A DNA stretch of 64,000 bases from Tridacna crocea (taxonomy: Eukaryota > Mollusca > Bivalvia > Cardiida > Cardiidae). The stretch covers positions 26,798,427-26,862,426 of the forward strand of contig OX031065.1 in the NCBI GenBank assembly GCA_943736015.1, given 5' to 3'. The notes beneath the pieces were generated by a model. That model searched no databases. It saw nothing but the letters and a program-made list of their open reading frames with translations, and was not told the DNA's origin. A program made the position numbers and the translations under genes. Positions 32,051-41,372 of the stretch are shown piece by piece (position 1 is the first letter of the stretch; every line of letters starts with the position of its first letter).

Positions 32051-32723
32051 GATCGTTTTGGTGCACTCATTTGCATAGGGCTACAAAATGTTAATTCATT
32101 AAAAGTAATGCCCCTGAGAACAGTGTACCTGTAGATCAACTTCTACATTGTTTTGTACTGTTATAATCCTAGCAACAAGGACACCAGAATGAAATATCGA
32201 AAGGACTCAAGACATTGTTTTAAGTAGGAAGAACGTGAAAATTCAATCGAGGACAGGGGTGAATTGAATGTGTTGCCATTAGCAACCCTGGGGCCATTTT
32301 GGTCTCTGCCTTTTTAATGGATGGGGGGATGAAAAAGTCTGCTTTATCTTTTCATATTATAATCCTAATTGTGAAAAGGTGATCGCATATTTTATTTGGT
32401 GATTGCCTTGAAAGGAATACCTCTGAGTCATTTTTCAGTTAATTTCTAAAGTCTTTTCCGACGATATTCACTTGATGTATACAATTTATAAATTATGAAA
32501 AGAAATGATAATGACGATTTACATTTATGTTTATAGAGATACCCTTTCGCCTTGTCTATATAAGGCCGTAGATTTATTTAACCCATTGACCTCGAGACTG
32601 CCAAAGATTTGCCGTTGATGAAATCTTATCCAGACTTTAACCATTCTACTCCTGGGCTCAAAGTTTATCATCTTCCAGCTGTCTACATTCGGAAACGGTG
32701 TGGTACAAGAATAAATTGCTTGT
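32051..32723. other. Repeat-free island
   Basis: About 670 bp without MITEs. It contains the RFX-like palindrome at 32272-32286 and an AT-rich block at 32450-32540. Candidate regulatory DNA. Confidence 0.4.
32272..32286. promoter_or_regulatory. RFX X-box-like palindrome
   Basis: GTTGCCATTAGCAAC fits GTNRCC, a 3-bp gap, then RGYAAC. Binding is inferred. Confidence 0.5.
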
Positions 32724-32948
32724 TTAACTCTTTACCAAAAAACAAAATTGAAGAAATTTTCAAATCAAAGTTATTTTCAGACTTCAATTTATATTTGGCT
32801 CTAAGATTGGAACTTGTCTTTGATATAATTGAAAGCATTGTGGGTAAAGGAGAAAATGCTGGTTACCAGCATTATCTCCTTTACCCACAATGCTTTCGAA
32901 AGGCTTTTTCTCAAGTTTGTTAAAACATGGGCCTATTTGAGAAAAGGA
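32724..32948 (-). mobile_element. MITE-A copy with two paired arm changes
   Basis: TTAACTCTTTACCAAAA start. Matched substitutions at 32835/32893 and 32845/32883 keep the hairpin paired. The right end decays after CAAGTTTGTTAAAAC. Confidence 0.83.
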
Positions 32949-33007
32949 AAATGAGCAATAATGTCAGTTGCTACAAAGTTTTGTTCTGCAAATTTGTGTC
33001 TGGAAAC

Positions 33008-33290
33008 GGTTGCTCTTTACTAAATAATCCAATTGCTGTTGCAAACCTGACACCAGGTGAAAACATTTTGGAAGAAAAATCAGTGACGGCACCCACCATT
33101 TTCCTGAATATTCCTGCATGCTTTCTACCCTTTGGAAAAAAGAAAGCTTTGATAGGTGCATTTACTACTGTGATGCATTGGAAATATTGTTGAAAGCAGT
33201 GAATAACTTTATAAAACCCTTTCAAGGACAAATTTCATAATTTTAGCCATGTTTAATTTGATGGCAGCCTTTTTGGTTTTGGAACTCTAA
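33008..33290 (+). mobile_element. MITE-A copy, very old
   Basis: GCTCTTTACTAAATAATCC, GGTGAAAACATTTTGG and GCATGCTTTCTACCCTTTGG survive. The hairpin is unrecognisable. Confidence 0.5.
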
Positions 33291-33314
33291 GAATTCTATT
33301 GTCTTGTATAGACT

Positions 33315-33547
33315 TTAACCCTCTTCCACACAATCCAGAGTTTTTAACGACGTTAAGGCAAAAGCCTTTTGAAAACATTGTGGGAAAAGGAGAAAATGCT
33401 GGTTACCAGCATTTTCTCCTTTTTCCACAATGTTTTCCTCCCTGTTGTAGACAAGCTCCTGCATTTTAGCCACATTTAAATTGTTGTCTGCAAAATGCTT
33501 TCACTTTCAGGAGAAGATTACTGTTTTGTCTTATGGAAAATAGTTAA
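33315..33547 (+). mobile_element. MITE-A copy with flipped hairpin centre
   Basis: Outer parts are forward (TTAACCCTCTTCCACAC to TATGGAAAATAGTTAA), but the centre is GGTTACC, the reverse form. Confidence 0.85.
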
Positions 33548-33654
33548 CCATGGTCATTCAAACCACTATATGTCTGAAAATAGGCTTTCTTGTTTGGAAA
33601 ACACATTGTCCTGACAAAAGCTTTTTGGCCAAAGTATCATGTTATAAAAGACAA

Positions 33655-33705
33655 TGTAGATTTTAGATCAGATTGCAAGTTCTTGGCTGTCTGATTCTAT
33701 TCTTC
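33655..33705. mobile_element. MITE-C palindrome, decayed
   Basis: GTAGATTTTAGATCAGATTG faces GCTGTCTGATTCTATTC. Confidence 0.6.
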
Positions 33706-33743
33706 AAATATACCTGAAATAATGGTATTAGGTTAACAAAATT

Positions 33744-33920
33744 TAATTCTTTACCCTCCAGTCATATTGGAAACCCATGTTTTGTAAAATTCGGACTGTG
33801 ACTCAAGCATCCAATGCAGATTGTGAAGTGATGAAAGGAGAAAAATATTTACCACTTTGTACATTTTCTCCTTTTGTAACAAGATTTTCAAATTTAAGCT
33901 GCAGAGGAGCCAGAATGTTA
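33744..33920 (-). mobile_element. MITE-A copy, very old
   Basis: TTTAATTCTTTACC and GTGATGAAAGGAG...TTTCTCCTTTTG are the recognisable parts. Confidence 0.5.
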
Positions 33921-34309
33921 CATGGAGGGAAAAAGTATAAGTGCCAAAAGAAGACATGAAAGACGGGAGGTAGAGATAGACATTCGGTTAATTGAAATTA
34001 TGCACCCTTCAAGTGACCTCCAGATTGAAAAAGTTTACAATAGACATTTGGAAAACTTAGCTTAATTTCTATTGGTCTTTAGATACAGAATGTTTATAAT
34101 ATCTGTGTGTAGAAATTATTAGACGGAAAGTTATGAGATATTTTTAATGAGCGTGATGGAGAAATATAGCCATGACGGGAGTGCTGGTATCGCATAACAG
34201 TTTATTGGGTAAGCTGTGATTTTACTGTTTTTTTTTTCAGTCATTTTGTGTTAAAAAAAATTTAGGCTTTGATAAGATTATCTTAATACATATTTGTGTG
34301 TCAGTCTCG
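33921..34309. other. Non-repetitive DNA
   Basis: Nothing recognised. Confidence 0.35.
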
Positions 34310-34531
34310 ATCTTCAACCTTTATCAAGACTCTAATGGTTTTATGTCCTGCCTGGAGAAGGCTTTATATAACATTGTGCGAAAAAGAGATAATGATGATA
34401 ACCAGCATTTTCTCCTTTTCCCAAAGTATTTTACCCTGTATCAAGAACCCAAGTCCCATTACTTAAGGCAAAGTTGCAGATTTTCAGTCTGCAAAATGCT
34501 TTTAGTTTGGACAAGTCTAAAGTTATTTTAA
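34310..34531 (+). mobile_element. MITE-A copy, diverged
   Basis: ACATTGTGCGAAAAAGAG, GATAACCAGC centre, CAGTCTGCAAAATGCTTTTAG, and a right end ACAAGTCTAAAGTTATTTTAA. Confidence 0.65.
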
Positions 34532-34590
34532 CTATGTACCAAACAACAAAAAATGTAGATTTGTCAAACTTGAAAGCATTTTGAGACAAC
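34528..34590 (-). mobile_element. MITE-A left-end fragment
   Basis: TTAACTATGTACCAAACAAC to GCATTTTGAGACAAC, cut off at the next copy's TTAA. Confidence 0.7.
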
Positions 34591-34819
34591 TTAACCCATT
34601 ACCACTCAATCCCTACTTTTGACGCCCCTGAGAAAGAAGCCTTTTGAAAACACTGTTGGAAAAGGAGAAAATGCTGGTAACCAGCATTTTCTCCTTTTCC
34701 TACAGTGTTTTCTACCCTTCCAAGAACAAATTTCTATTTTTCAGTCACCTTTATTTTGTCGTCTGCAAATGCTTTTAATTTGGACCAGACCAAAATTTTC
34801 TCGTGTGGTAATGGGTTAA
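34591..34819 (+). mobile_element. MITE-A copy, CCCATTACC-type
   Basis: TTAACCCATTACCACTC to GTGGTAATGGGTTAA. It shares the TTAA at 34816-34819 with the next copy. Confidence 0.93.
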
Positions 34820-35052
34820 CCCTTTACCAGTCACAATAACAACTTTTAACGACCCTAAGGAAGAAGCCTTTTGAAAACTTTGTGAGAAAAGGAGAAAATG
34901 CTGGTAACCAGCAATTTCTACTTTTCCCACAAAGTTTTCTATTTTATCAACAACAAAAAAAAAATGCATCATTTGAGCCACTACGAAATTATCATCTGTA
35001 AATACTTTCAAGGTGGGTAGGTCTAAAATTCTGCTGTGTGGTAAAGTGTTAA
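34816..35052 (+). mobile_element. MITE-A copy
   Basis: TTAACCCTTTACCAGTC to TGTGGTAAAGTGTTAA. The right spacer has the CCACTACGAAATTATC form. Confidence 0.9.
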
Positions 35053-35091
35053 ATCTGGCTCAAAATTTCTCTTCAACATGGTAGAAAGGAT

Positions 35092-35278
35092 TCAAACGAC
35101 AAAATCTTAGACTTGTTTAAGTAACTCAAAAACTGAAATTTGTTTCCAGCAGTGTAGAAAACATTGCGGGGAAAAGAGACAATGCTGGTTACCAGCATTT
35201 TCTCCTCTTTTCCACATTGTTTTCAAAGGCTTCTTGCATAGGGTTGTCAAAAGTCGGGATTGTGTGGTAAAGGGTTAA
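35092..35278 (-). mobile_element. MITE-A copy, left end missing
   Basis: AAACGACAAAATCTTAGAC to GTGGTAAAGGGTTAA. A further hairpin scrap (GATGGTTTCCATC) lies at ~35280-35340. Confidence 0.82.
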
Positions 35279-35349
35279 AGGTGAAAATGATGGTTTCCAT
35301 CATGTTCCCTCTTTCGTAAAATGTTTTCAAACAGCTTCCTCTTTAGATT

Positions 35350-35567
35350 TATTAGCCCTTTACCACACAGTCCCAGCTTTAAAAGACCCTGTGAAAGAAG
35401 CCTTTTATAAACATTGTGGAAAAGGAGAAAATGCTGGTAATCAGCATTTCTGTTTTTCCCACAATGTTTTCTTCCTTTCCTATAAAGAATTTGTTTTTGG
35501 TCCCATTTATTTTTCAGTTGCTCTCAATTTGAACCTGTCTTAAATTTTGTCAGTCAGTACGGAGCTA
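35350..35567 (+). mobile_element. MITE-A copy
   Basis: TTAGCCCTTTACCACAC start, GGTAATC centre, and a right end that decays to GTCAGTACGGAGCTAAA. Confidence 0.82.
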
Positions 35568-35666
35568 AAATAAACGATGGATTGTTAGGTAAAGGATTGA
35601 CTCAAAAGGAGTTGAGTGTTTATTAGATAGGCTCCATGATCCTGTGATAGGGATTTTTTTAGGGGT

Positions 35667-35810
35667 TTAAACCCTTTCACACACGATGCTGAGTTTTAAC
35701 AACCTTGTGGAAAAGGGCCTTAGAAAACATTGTTGGAAAAGGAGAAAATGCTGGTTACCAGCATTTCCTCCTTTTACCATAGAGGTTTCAAGCACTTTAT
35801 TCCAGAGGAC
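35667..35810. mobile_element. MITE-A fold-back with two left-type flanks
   Basis: TTAAACCCTTTCACACACG precedes the hairpin, and CAAGCACTTTATTCCAGAGG, the complement of a left spacer, follows it. Both flanks are therefore left-type around a GGTTACC centre. Confidence 0.65.
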
Positions 35811-35841
35811 AAAAAAATATAATATAATTTAATATAAGGAC

Positions 35842-36073
35842 TTAACCCTTTACCAGACAATCCCGACTTTTAACGACCCTGAGAAAGAAGCCTTTTGAAA
35901 AGTTAGTGGAAAAGGGAGAAAATGCTGGTAACCTGAGCATTTTCTCCTTTTCCCACAATATTTTCTACCCGTCACAAAACAAATGTTTAATATTCAATCA
36001 CTTTTATTTTGTCGTCTGCAAATGCTTTCAATTTAGACCAGTCTGAAAATTTGTCGTAAAGTAAATGGGTTAA
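35842..36073 (+). mobile_element. MITE-A copy
   Basis: TTAACCCTTTACCAGAC to GTAAATGGGTTAA. The centre is GGTAACCTGAGC. Confidence 0.9.
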
Positions 36074-36297
36074 CCCATTACCACTCAATCCCTACTTTTG
36101 ACGCCCCTGAGAAAGAAGCCATTTTAAAACACTGTGGGAAAAGGAGAAAATGCTGGTAACCAGCATTTTCTCCTTTTCCCAAAGTGTTTTCTACCCTTCC
36201 CAGAAAAAAATTCTATTTCTGATCACCTTTATTTTGTCGTCTGCAAATGCTTTCAGTTTGGACCAGTCCAAAATTTTCTCATGTGGTAATGAGTTAA
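36070..36297 (+). mobile_element. MITE-A copy, CCCATTACC-type
   Basis: Shares TTAA 36070-36073 with the previous copy. Ends at GTGGTAATGAGTTAA. Confidence 0.93.
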
Positions 36298-36323
36298 AGC
36301 AGCATCTTGCCATTATATGTAAA

Positions 36324-36774
36324 TCAACTCTTTACCACACAAGCCTAGCTTTTAACGACCCTTTGAAAGAAGCCTATAGAAAACATTGAGGGAAAAGGGG
36401 AAAATGCTGGCTATGGGGAAAATGGTTAGCATTTTCTCCTTTTCCTTTAATTTTTTCTACCCTTTCGAAGTCAGAAGTCATCTTAACTCATTACCAAACG
36501 ACAATATTTTAGGCTTGTCTAAATCCAAAGCATTTGCAGACGACAAAATATATGTGACTGAAAATTTGAAATTTGTTTTGTGAAGGTAGAAAACATTGTG
36601 GAAAAAGGAGAAAATGCTGGTTACCAGCATTTTCTCCTTTTCCCACAATGTTTTCTAAGGGCTTCTTTCTCAGGGGCGTCAAAAGTAGGGATTGTGTGGT
36701 AATGGGTAAAGAATTTGCCATCTGCAGATACCTTGAAATTGGACCAGTCCAAAGATTTGTCGTTTTGTAAAGAA
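36324..36774 (+). mobile_element. MITE-A host copy interrupted by another MITE-A
   Basis: TCAACTCTTTACCACAC begins it and the left spacer, hairpin and CTACCCTTTCGAAGTC follow. It breaks at a TTAA (36483) and resumes after 36709 with TTTGCCATCTGCAGATACC and CAAAGATTTGTCG. Its hairpin centre has an insertion. Confidence 0.85.
36483..36709 (-). mobile_element. MITE-A copy nested in the copy at 36324-36774
   Basis: TTAACTCATTACCAAAC to GTGGTAATGGGTAA. A GGTAATGGG-type copy with few differences, so younger than its host. Confidence 0.92.
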
Positions 36775-37230
36775 ATGTTTCAGGAACTTCTATCTTTGTC
36801 ACACACACACATGGATGCAGACTTTGTATATATAGATAATCATTCAAATGTATGAAGTTCCCAATATTCTGGAACTGTGGCAGTTTTAACTAACTTAATA
36901 TAGATATTCTCTGGTAAGCTTTGTTTGATGAGAATAGTGTTGGTTGTGTCTGGAGAGAAAGCTAGAGCCTTGTTGACAGACTGGGTCTAGTGTTTTATCT
37001 TCTTTTATGGATTATTTAGACCAATTAACGGTCATCTTTTAGCCGCTGTGTGAGAAAGCTTGTTATATTTTTAGAAAAAAAATATGGAGACGGGATAATG
37101 TACATGGCGTCGTCCTGCAGGAATGTGTAAGCTTGGTTTTGTTTTGATTGGCAATGGTGATATTTATGAGGATTTTTTTTAACATATGGATAACTTACAT
37201 GAGTTTACGTTTAATTTAAAAATACAACGT
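36775..37230. other. Repeat-free DNA
   Basis: About 450 bp. ACCAATTAACGGTCATC and TTTTGATTGGC motifs were noted. No gene was seen. Confidence 0.35.
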
Positions 37231-37291
37231 GAAACATTGTGGCAAAAGGAGAAATTGCTTGTTCCAAGCAATTTATCCTTTCACCATGAAT
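37231..37291. mobile_element. MITE-B-like hairpin fragment
   Basis: GAAACATTGTGGCAAAAGG with GAAATTGCTTGT / CCAAGCAATTT. The inner arm is a third sequence version of the same hairpin plan. Confidence 0.65.
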
Positions 37292-37637
37292 GTTAAGCCT
37301 GCTGCAAAGTAAAGAATATGATCTGCAGTAGGTAATGTATAAAATTTCTTGTCTGCTGCTGTGTCTAGTTTTTTGTCCCTATATAGATAATTTACACTAT
37401 TTTCTCTTCTTGACCTATTTTCTTGAGTGTTTATTGGATTTTCTTTTCTTCTGCTTTTCTCCACCATTTCTTGTTGATATGGTCACTGTGCTGAGAAAAT
37501 GTCAGAATGGAAATGTCAGACTGGACTCTTGTTTTTTATCCTTCTGTCCCTATAGATGAGTTGAAGAGTGATAGCCAGTCTTTGACCTAAGTTTTATATT
37601 GAAATATGATTCCAGTAGGGATTCAATTTTGGTTCTT
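37292..37637. other. Non-repetitive pyrimidine-rich DNA
   Basis: No feature recognised. Confidence 0.35.
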
Positions 37638-37873
37638 TTAACCCTTCACCACTCAATAACGAGTTTTAATGAACCATTTAGGAAAAGGGTCTTGAAAGGG
37701 TCTTGAAAGGATTGCAAGAAAATGGAGAAAATGCTGGTTGCCATCATTTTCTCATTTTTCTTGATGTTTTCTGTCTTGTTAATGCTGATATTACCAGTAC
37801 GTTTTCTTCTTCCACAGGGGTTTCAAAAGTTTTTTACTTCAAGGATGCTAAAACTAGAGATTGTGAGTAATAA
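37638..37873. mobile_element. Two facing MITE-A fragments
   Basis: A forward left half from TTAACCCTTCACCACTC, with a duplicated GGGTCTTGAAA, meets a reverse right half (TTACCAGTACG to GAGATTGTGAGTAATAATG). Confidence 0.65.
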
Positions 37874-37934
37874 TGCACAAAATTTATGATTTTTATCGTT
37901 TTAAGTTGGGGAAAAAAATGCCTGAAATAGTGCT

Positions 37935-38138
37935 TTAACTCTTTACCAAACAACAAAATTTTAGACCGATCCAAATTGGAAGCATCTGCAGACAACAAAA
38001 TAAAAGTGACTGAAAACTTGAAATTTCTTTTGAAAAGGGAAGAAAACATTACCAGCATTTTCTCCTTTTCCCATAATGTTTTCAGAAGGCTTCTATCTCA
38101 AGGTCATGAAAAGTCAGGATTGTGTGGTAAAGGGTTAA
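37935..38138 (-). mobile_element. MITE-A copy missing most of the left hairpin arm
   Basis: GAAAACATT joins directly to ACCAGCATTTTCTCC. Ends TTAACTCTTTACCAAAC and GTGGTAAAGGGTTAA are intact. Confidence 0.88.
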
Positions 38139-38181
38139 TAATTTTCAATTCGATTATGTATCATAATAGCTTACAGTCCTA

Positions 38182-38236
38182 ATCAAAGATCAGACTGCAT
38201 GTTCTGTGCATTCGATTCATGGTCTGCACTGTCTGC
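38182..38236. mobile_element. MITE-C palindrome
   Basis: AAAGATCAGACTGCATGTTC faces GATTCATGGTCTGCACTG. Confidence 0.65.
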
Positions 38237-38249
38237 AAAAATTAAGTCA

Positions 38250-38385
38250 CTGGATTTATATCAGAGAAGTATGAAACACTTTGGGGATGGGAAAAATGCT
38301 GGAGATAATCATTTTCTCTTTCCTTCAGTGTTTTCTGAAGAAGCTTTCATTCTCAGGGTTGTGAAAAGTCGGCTCTCTATTGTGT
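38250..38385 (-). mobile_element. MITE-A copy, left half missing
   Basis: GAAACACTTTGGGGATGGG to TCAGGGTTGTGAAAAGTCGG. Confidence 0.65.
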
Positions 38386-38411
38386 CGATAATGCCAATAA
38401 ATGAAATGAAA

Positions 38412-38856
38412 GTAACTCTTTACCACACGATCCAGACTTTTAACAGTTCATCCCATCAGGCATTTCTGTAGTATCTCTAATTGACCCTAAATAACAGCAA
38501 GGATATGAAGTATGTGTATATGACACCTTTTGATAGCATAGAAAACATTGTGACAAAAGGTGAAATTGATCGTCACAAGCAATTTCACCTTTTGCCACAA
38601 TGATTTCCAAAGGCACCCACAAGCAGTGCGTACTAATAAGTGTCTATGGAGTAAAGGGTAAAGGACCCTGAGAAAGAAGCATACAGAAAACGTGGGAAAA
38701 GGAGAGAATGCTGGTAACCAGCATTTTTTTACTTTTCCCACAATAATTTCTACCTAATCAGTCAGAAATCATAATATTAACAAGATTTGATTTGTTTTCT
38801 GCAGATGTTTTGAATTTGTTCCAGTCCAAAAAATTGTCATTTGGTAAAGAGTTTAA
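38412..38856 (+). mobile_element. MITE-A host copy interrupted by MITE-B
   Basis: ACTCTTTACCACACGATCC runs to ACTTTTAAC, breaks, and resumes after 38662 with GGACCCTGAGAAAGAAGC, the hairpin and TTTGGTAAAGAGTTTAA. Confidence 0.87.
38440..38662 (+). mobile_element. MITE-B copy nested in MITE-A
   Basis: TTAA, then a decayed CCCATCAGGCATTTC end, hairpin at ~38538-38604 (GAAATTGATCGT / ACAAGCAATTTC) and TATGGAGTAAAGGG. The insertion site is the TTAA in the host's ACTTTTAACGACC motif. Confidence 0.85.
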
Positions 38857-39135
38857 GGGTGAAGTTTTATGTCCATTTATGATAGATTTGAAAAATTTCC
38901 AAAGATAAAGCCAAATTTGTCCTAATTAATTTACCTGAACATCTGCTTGTTTCACTCATGATGAGATATTGTTTTATCTCTCTTTCATTTCTGTTTGAAG
39001 GGTTGGCAGTATTGGAGGTAAATTTCTGTATTCTAAAATAAATGTTAAAATCTATACAGATATACGACTTTTTTTATTGCTGCTGTAGGAAGCAGGTTTT
39101 TGAAAACATTTTTTGAAAAAGGAGCAGCAAACTTG
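38857..39135. other. AT-rich DNA with a MITE-A scrap
   Basis: GGAAGCAGGTTTTTGAAAAC with AAAAAGGAG near 39090-39125 is a left-arm remnant. Confidence 0.4.
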
Positions 39136-39384
39136 TTAACTCATTACGAAACAACAAAATTTTAGGTTTGTGTCCTAATCGAAAGCATTTGCAAATGACA
39201 AGATGAAAGTGACTGGAAATTTAAAATTTGTTTTATGAAGTGTAGAAAACATTGTGGGAAAAGGAGAAAATGCTGGTAACAAAATGCTGGTTACAAAATG
39301 CAGTTTTCTCCTTTTTCCACAATGTTTTCCAAAGGCTTCTTTCTCAGGGTCGTCAGAAGTAGGGATTATGTGGTAGTGGGTTAA
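39136..39384 (-). mobile_element. MITE-A copy with triplicated centre
   Basis: AAAATGCTGGTAAC, AAAATGCTGGTTAC and AAAATGCAG follow each other at 39268-39303. Ends TTAACTCATTACGAAAC and GTGGTAGTGGGTTAA are intact. Confidence 0.88.
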
Positions 39385-39904
39385 AAAGCTGTTGTTGTGT
39401 TTCCACTACTGCTTTCCATAAATATGCAAAAAGGAGAATTTAGACATTTATATAATTTGTCGACTTGGATCAGCCTGCCAACTCTGCGCAGAGAAATCGG
39501 AAACACTTTCCATTTTAATGTTATTTCTGTTTTGCGCAAGTCTACCTTTGGACAAAATCTAATGTAGTCGTAAAGTGCCGTCTTGGATTAGCCTGTGTGA
39601 CCTGGGAGCTCTGAGGAATAGGTATGCCCTATGCTTATAATGCCCTATGGATCTTAAAATATAACCTAATCAATCCAGTTTTCACAATGTATGATTATCA
39701 ATGGTATATTTGGTACCTAGTTGCTTTGAAAGCAACAGACAAGGTGTGTATCCAGGATCTCAAAATCATTTTTCATGTCGGATCTCACTTACAATAAATG
39801 TTGTTAGAACTTATTTATAGTTGTCTTTACCAGTCAATTCTAATAGGTACCAGCAACAGAGGTTCAAACTGAAAAACAAGAAGAAAAGACATATAGAGGA
39901 TATT
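39385..39904. other. Non-repetitive DNA
   Basis: About 520 bp with mixed GC. No gene, RNA or listed repeat was recognised. Confidence 0.35.
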
Positions 39905-40050
39905 TGTGTTTTTCGGTGAAAGATCGAAATTTATTTCATCAAGTGGACACCATCAGTAATATTTTCACAAGTTGTGCAACCACAAGTGAAAATATTACCG
40001 ATGATGTTCACAAGATAAAATAAATTGCGATTTTTCACAAAAAAAAACAA
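39905..40050. repeat. Imperfect long hairpin
   Basis: ATTTATTTCATCAAGTGGAC...GTAATATTTTCACAAGTTG pairs with its near complement across TGCAA, arms about 46 nt. The outer GTTTTTCGGTGAAAGATCG is roughly mirrored by GCGATTTTTCACAAAAA. Confidence 0.75.
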
Positions 40051-40059
40051 CAACAAATA

Positions 40060-40357
40060 TTCTTTTTATTTCATGCTTTCAACCCTTTCTTGGAGGAGCT
40101 TTATCTTTTTCTTTTCCAATATTTCCCGTGGCATACCCCTCCGGCATAGCAATGCATTACAATATTACGTCATGCGAGAGAAATGTAATGTAAATGACAT
40201 CATATTTCTATCTGTTTGTAAGGCACACGCAATTAACCTAGACAACAAGAACTTGAAAATTGGTATTTTCACTGGTGGTAGCCTACCAGTGTAAGATCGA
40301 AAAATATTTTCACTGCTGTTCCACGATATCCTACCGGAAAGCATGAAATGAAATACT
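40060..40357. mobile_element. Element with ATTTCATGCTTTC inverted termini
   Basis: ATTTCATGCTTTC at ~40070 and GAAAGCATGAAAT at ~40340 bound about 300 bp with no coding capacity. A small GGTAGCCTACC palindrome lies near 40277. The family is unknown. Confidence 0.5.
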
Positions 40358-40799
40358 TTAATATAGCTGGATGTTTAAACTTCAATGACAAACCTGTAAG
40401 TAACAGTGGAGTAATCCAATTAATTTTACATGAAGTTTCTTTAGTTACTAAACATTGCCAAGGGGACATTTTTTCTCATCTAAAATTAGATCTTGTACAA
40501 AGATTGCTAATTAACAATGAATTGGTGCTACAAAAAATTCAGATGGACATTTTCAGTGTGGAAAAATTATTAAAAGAATTGTGTCATTGTTGATCAAAAT
40601 CAAGGTCACTGGGTCATGTTCAAAGAATGATTTTGCCAAACATCTGGAGGTAGCACTGCTCCAATGATATTTACTGAAACTTCAACTGTTTGTAACTGTA
40701 ATAGAACTTCAAAAATGTTTTAAACTTTGATTTCATCTTTTGTATTCTAGATTCCTATTTTCCCTTGTGCCTTTTGTAATAGTGGTTGCCTTGCAACTA
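40358..40799. other. Non-repetitive DNA
   Basis: An 81-codon open frame at 40348-40593 shows no domain or homology cue. Confidence 0.35.
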
Positions 40800-40835
40800 A
40801 TTGTGCAGTCTGATCTTTGATCTACACTCTTAGCT
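40800..40835. mobile_element. MITE-C half-palindrome
   Basis: GTGCAGTCTGATCTTTGATC without the partner arm. Confidence 0.5.
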
Positions 40836-40871
40836 TTGATGAAACATTCTGAAGTAGAGAAATCAGGGTCT

Positions 40872-41055
40872 GTATTCACCAACCAATCTCTTGAGCAGTC
40901 TTTGTCTTATCCTGCAAGACTTTCAAAGTTCGAAAGTAACAGAACTTCTGATTGGATAAGTGAAATGGTTTAGCCAATCAGAAGGTGTGTTGCTTTCATA
41001 TTTGGAAAAATCTGGAAAATAAGACTAAGAATGTTCTTGGAAATGGTTGGTGTAC
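40872..41055. repeat. Long-palindrome repeat D
   Basis: TATTCACCAACCA faces TGGTTGGTGTAC at the ends. GAAAGTAACAGAACTTCTG mirrors CAGAAGGTGTGTTGCTTTC inside. The same plan recurs at 56004-56188. Confidence 0.8.
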
Positions 41056-41124
41056 GTAGAATAGGAACCCTGATAATTATAGTTGGTTGGGTTAAATTTC
41101 TAGACTGAATGTGTGCATTGGTTT

Positions 41125-41267
41125 TATTTTGGCACTCCAAAGACTGAAAGCATTGTAGAGGAAAGAAAAAAAGTATGGTTACCAGCATTTTCTTCTTTTC
41201 CCACAATGTTTTTAAAAGGAAAGGCTTCTGAGGGTTGTTAAAACTCAATGTTATGTGCTAATAGGTT
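41125..41267 (-). mobile_element. MITE-A copy, left half missing
   Basis: GAAAGCATTGTAGAGGAAAG, GGTTACC centre, and a right end near ATGTGCTAATAGG. Confidence 0.68.
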
Positions 41268-41304
41268 CAGGTGAATGGACTGGAATATCTTACTAAATAT
41301 GGAT

Positions 41305-41372
41305 AGACTATAGATAAATGATCAGACTCCACACTTTTCTGTGCAGCCTGATCTTGAGACACACTGTCTTGA
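41305..41372. mobile_element. MITE-C palindrome
   Basis: AATGATCAGACTCCACAC faces CTGTGCAGCCTGATCTTG. Confidence 0.7.

Noticed and set aside
37487-37559. Coding exon around the frame ending at 37559
   Set aside because: Pyrimidine-rich, no conserved motif, and no convincing acceptor/donor pair.
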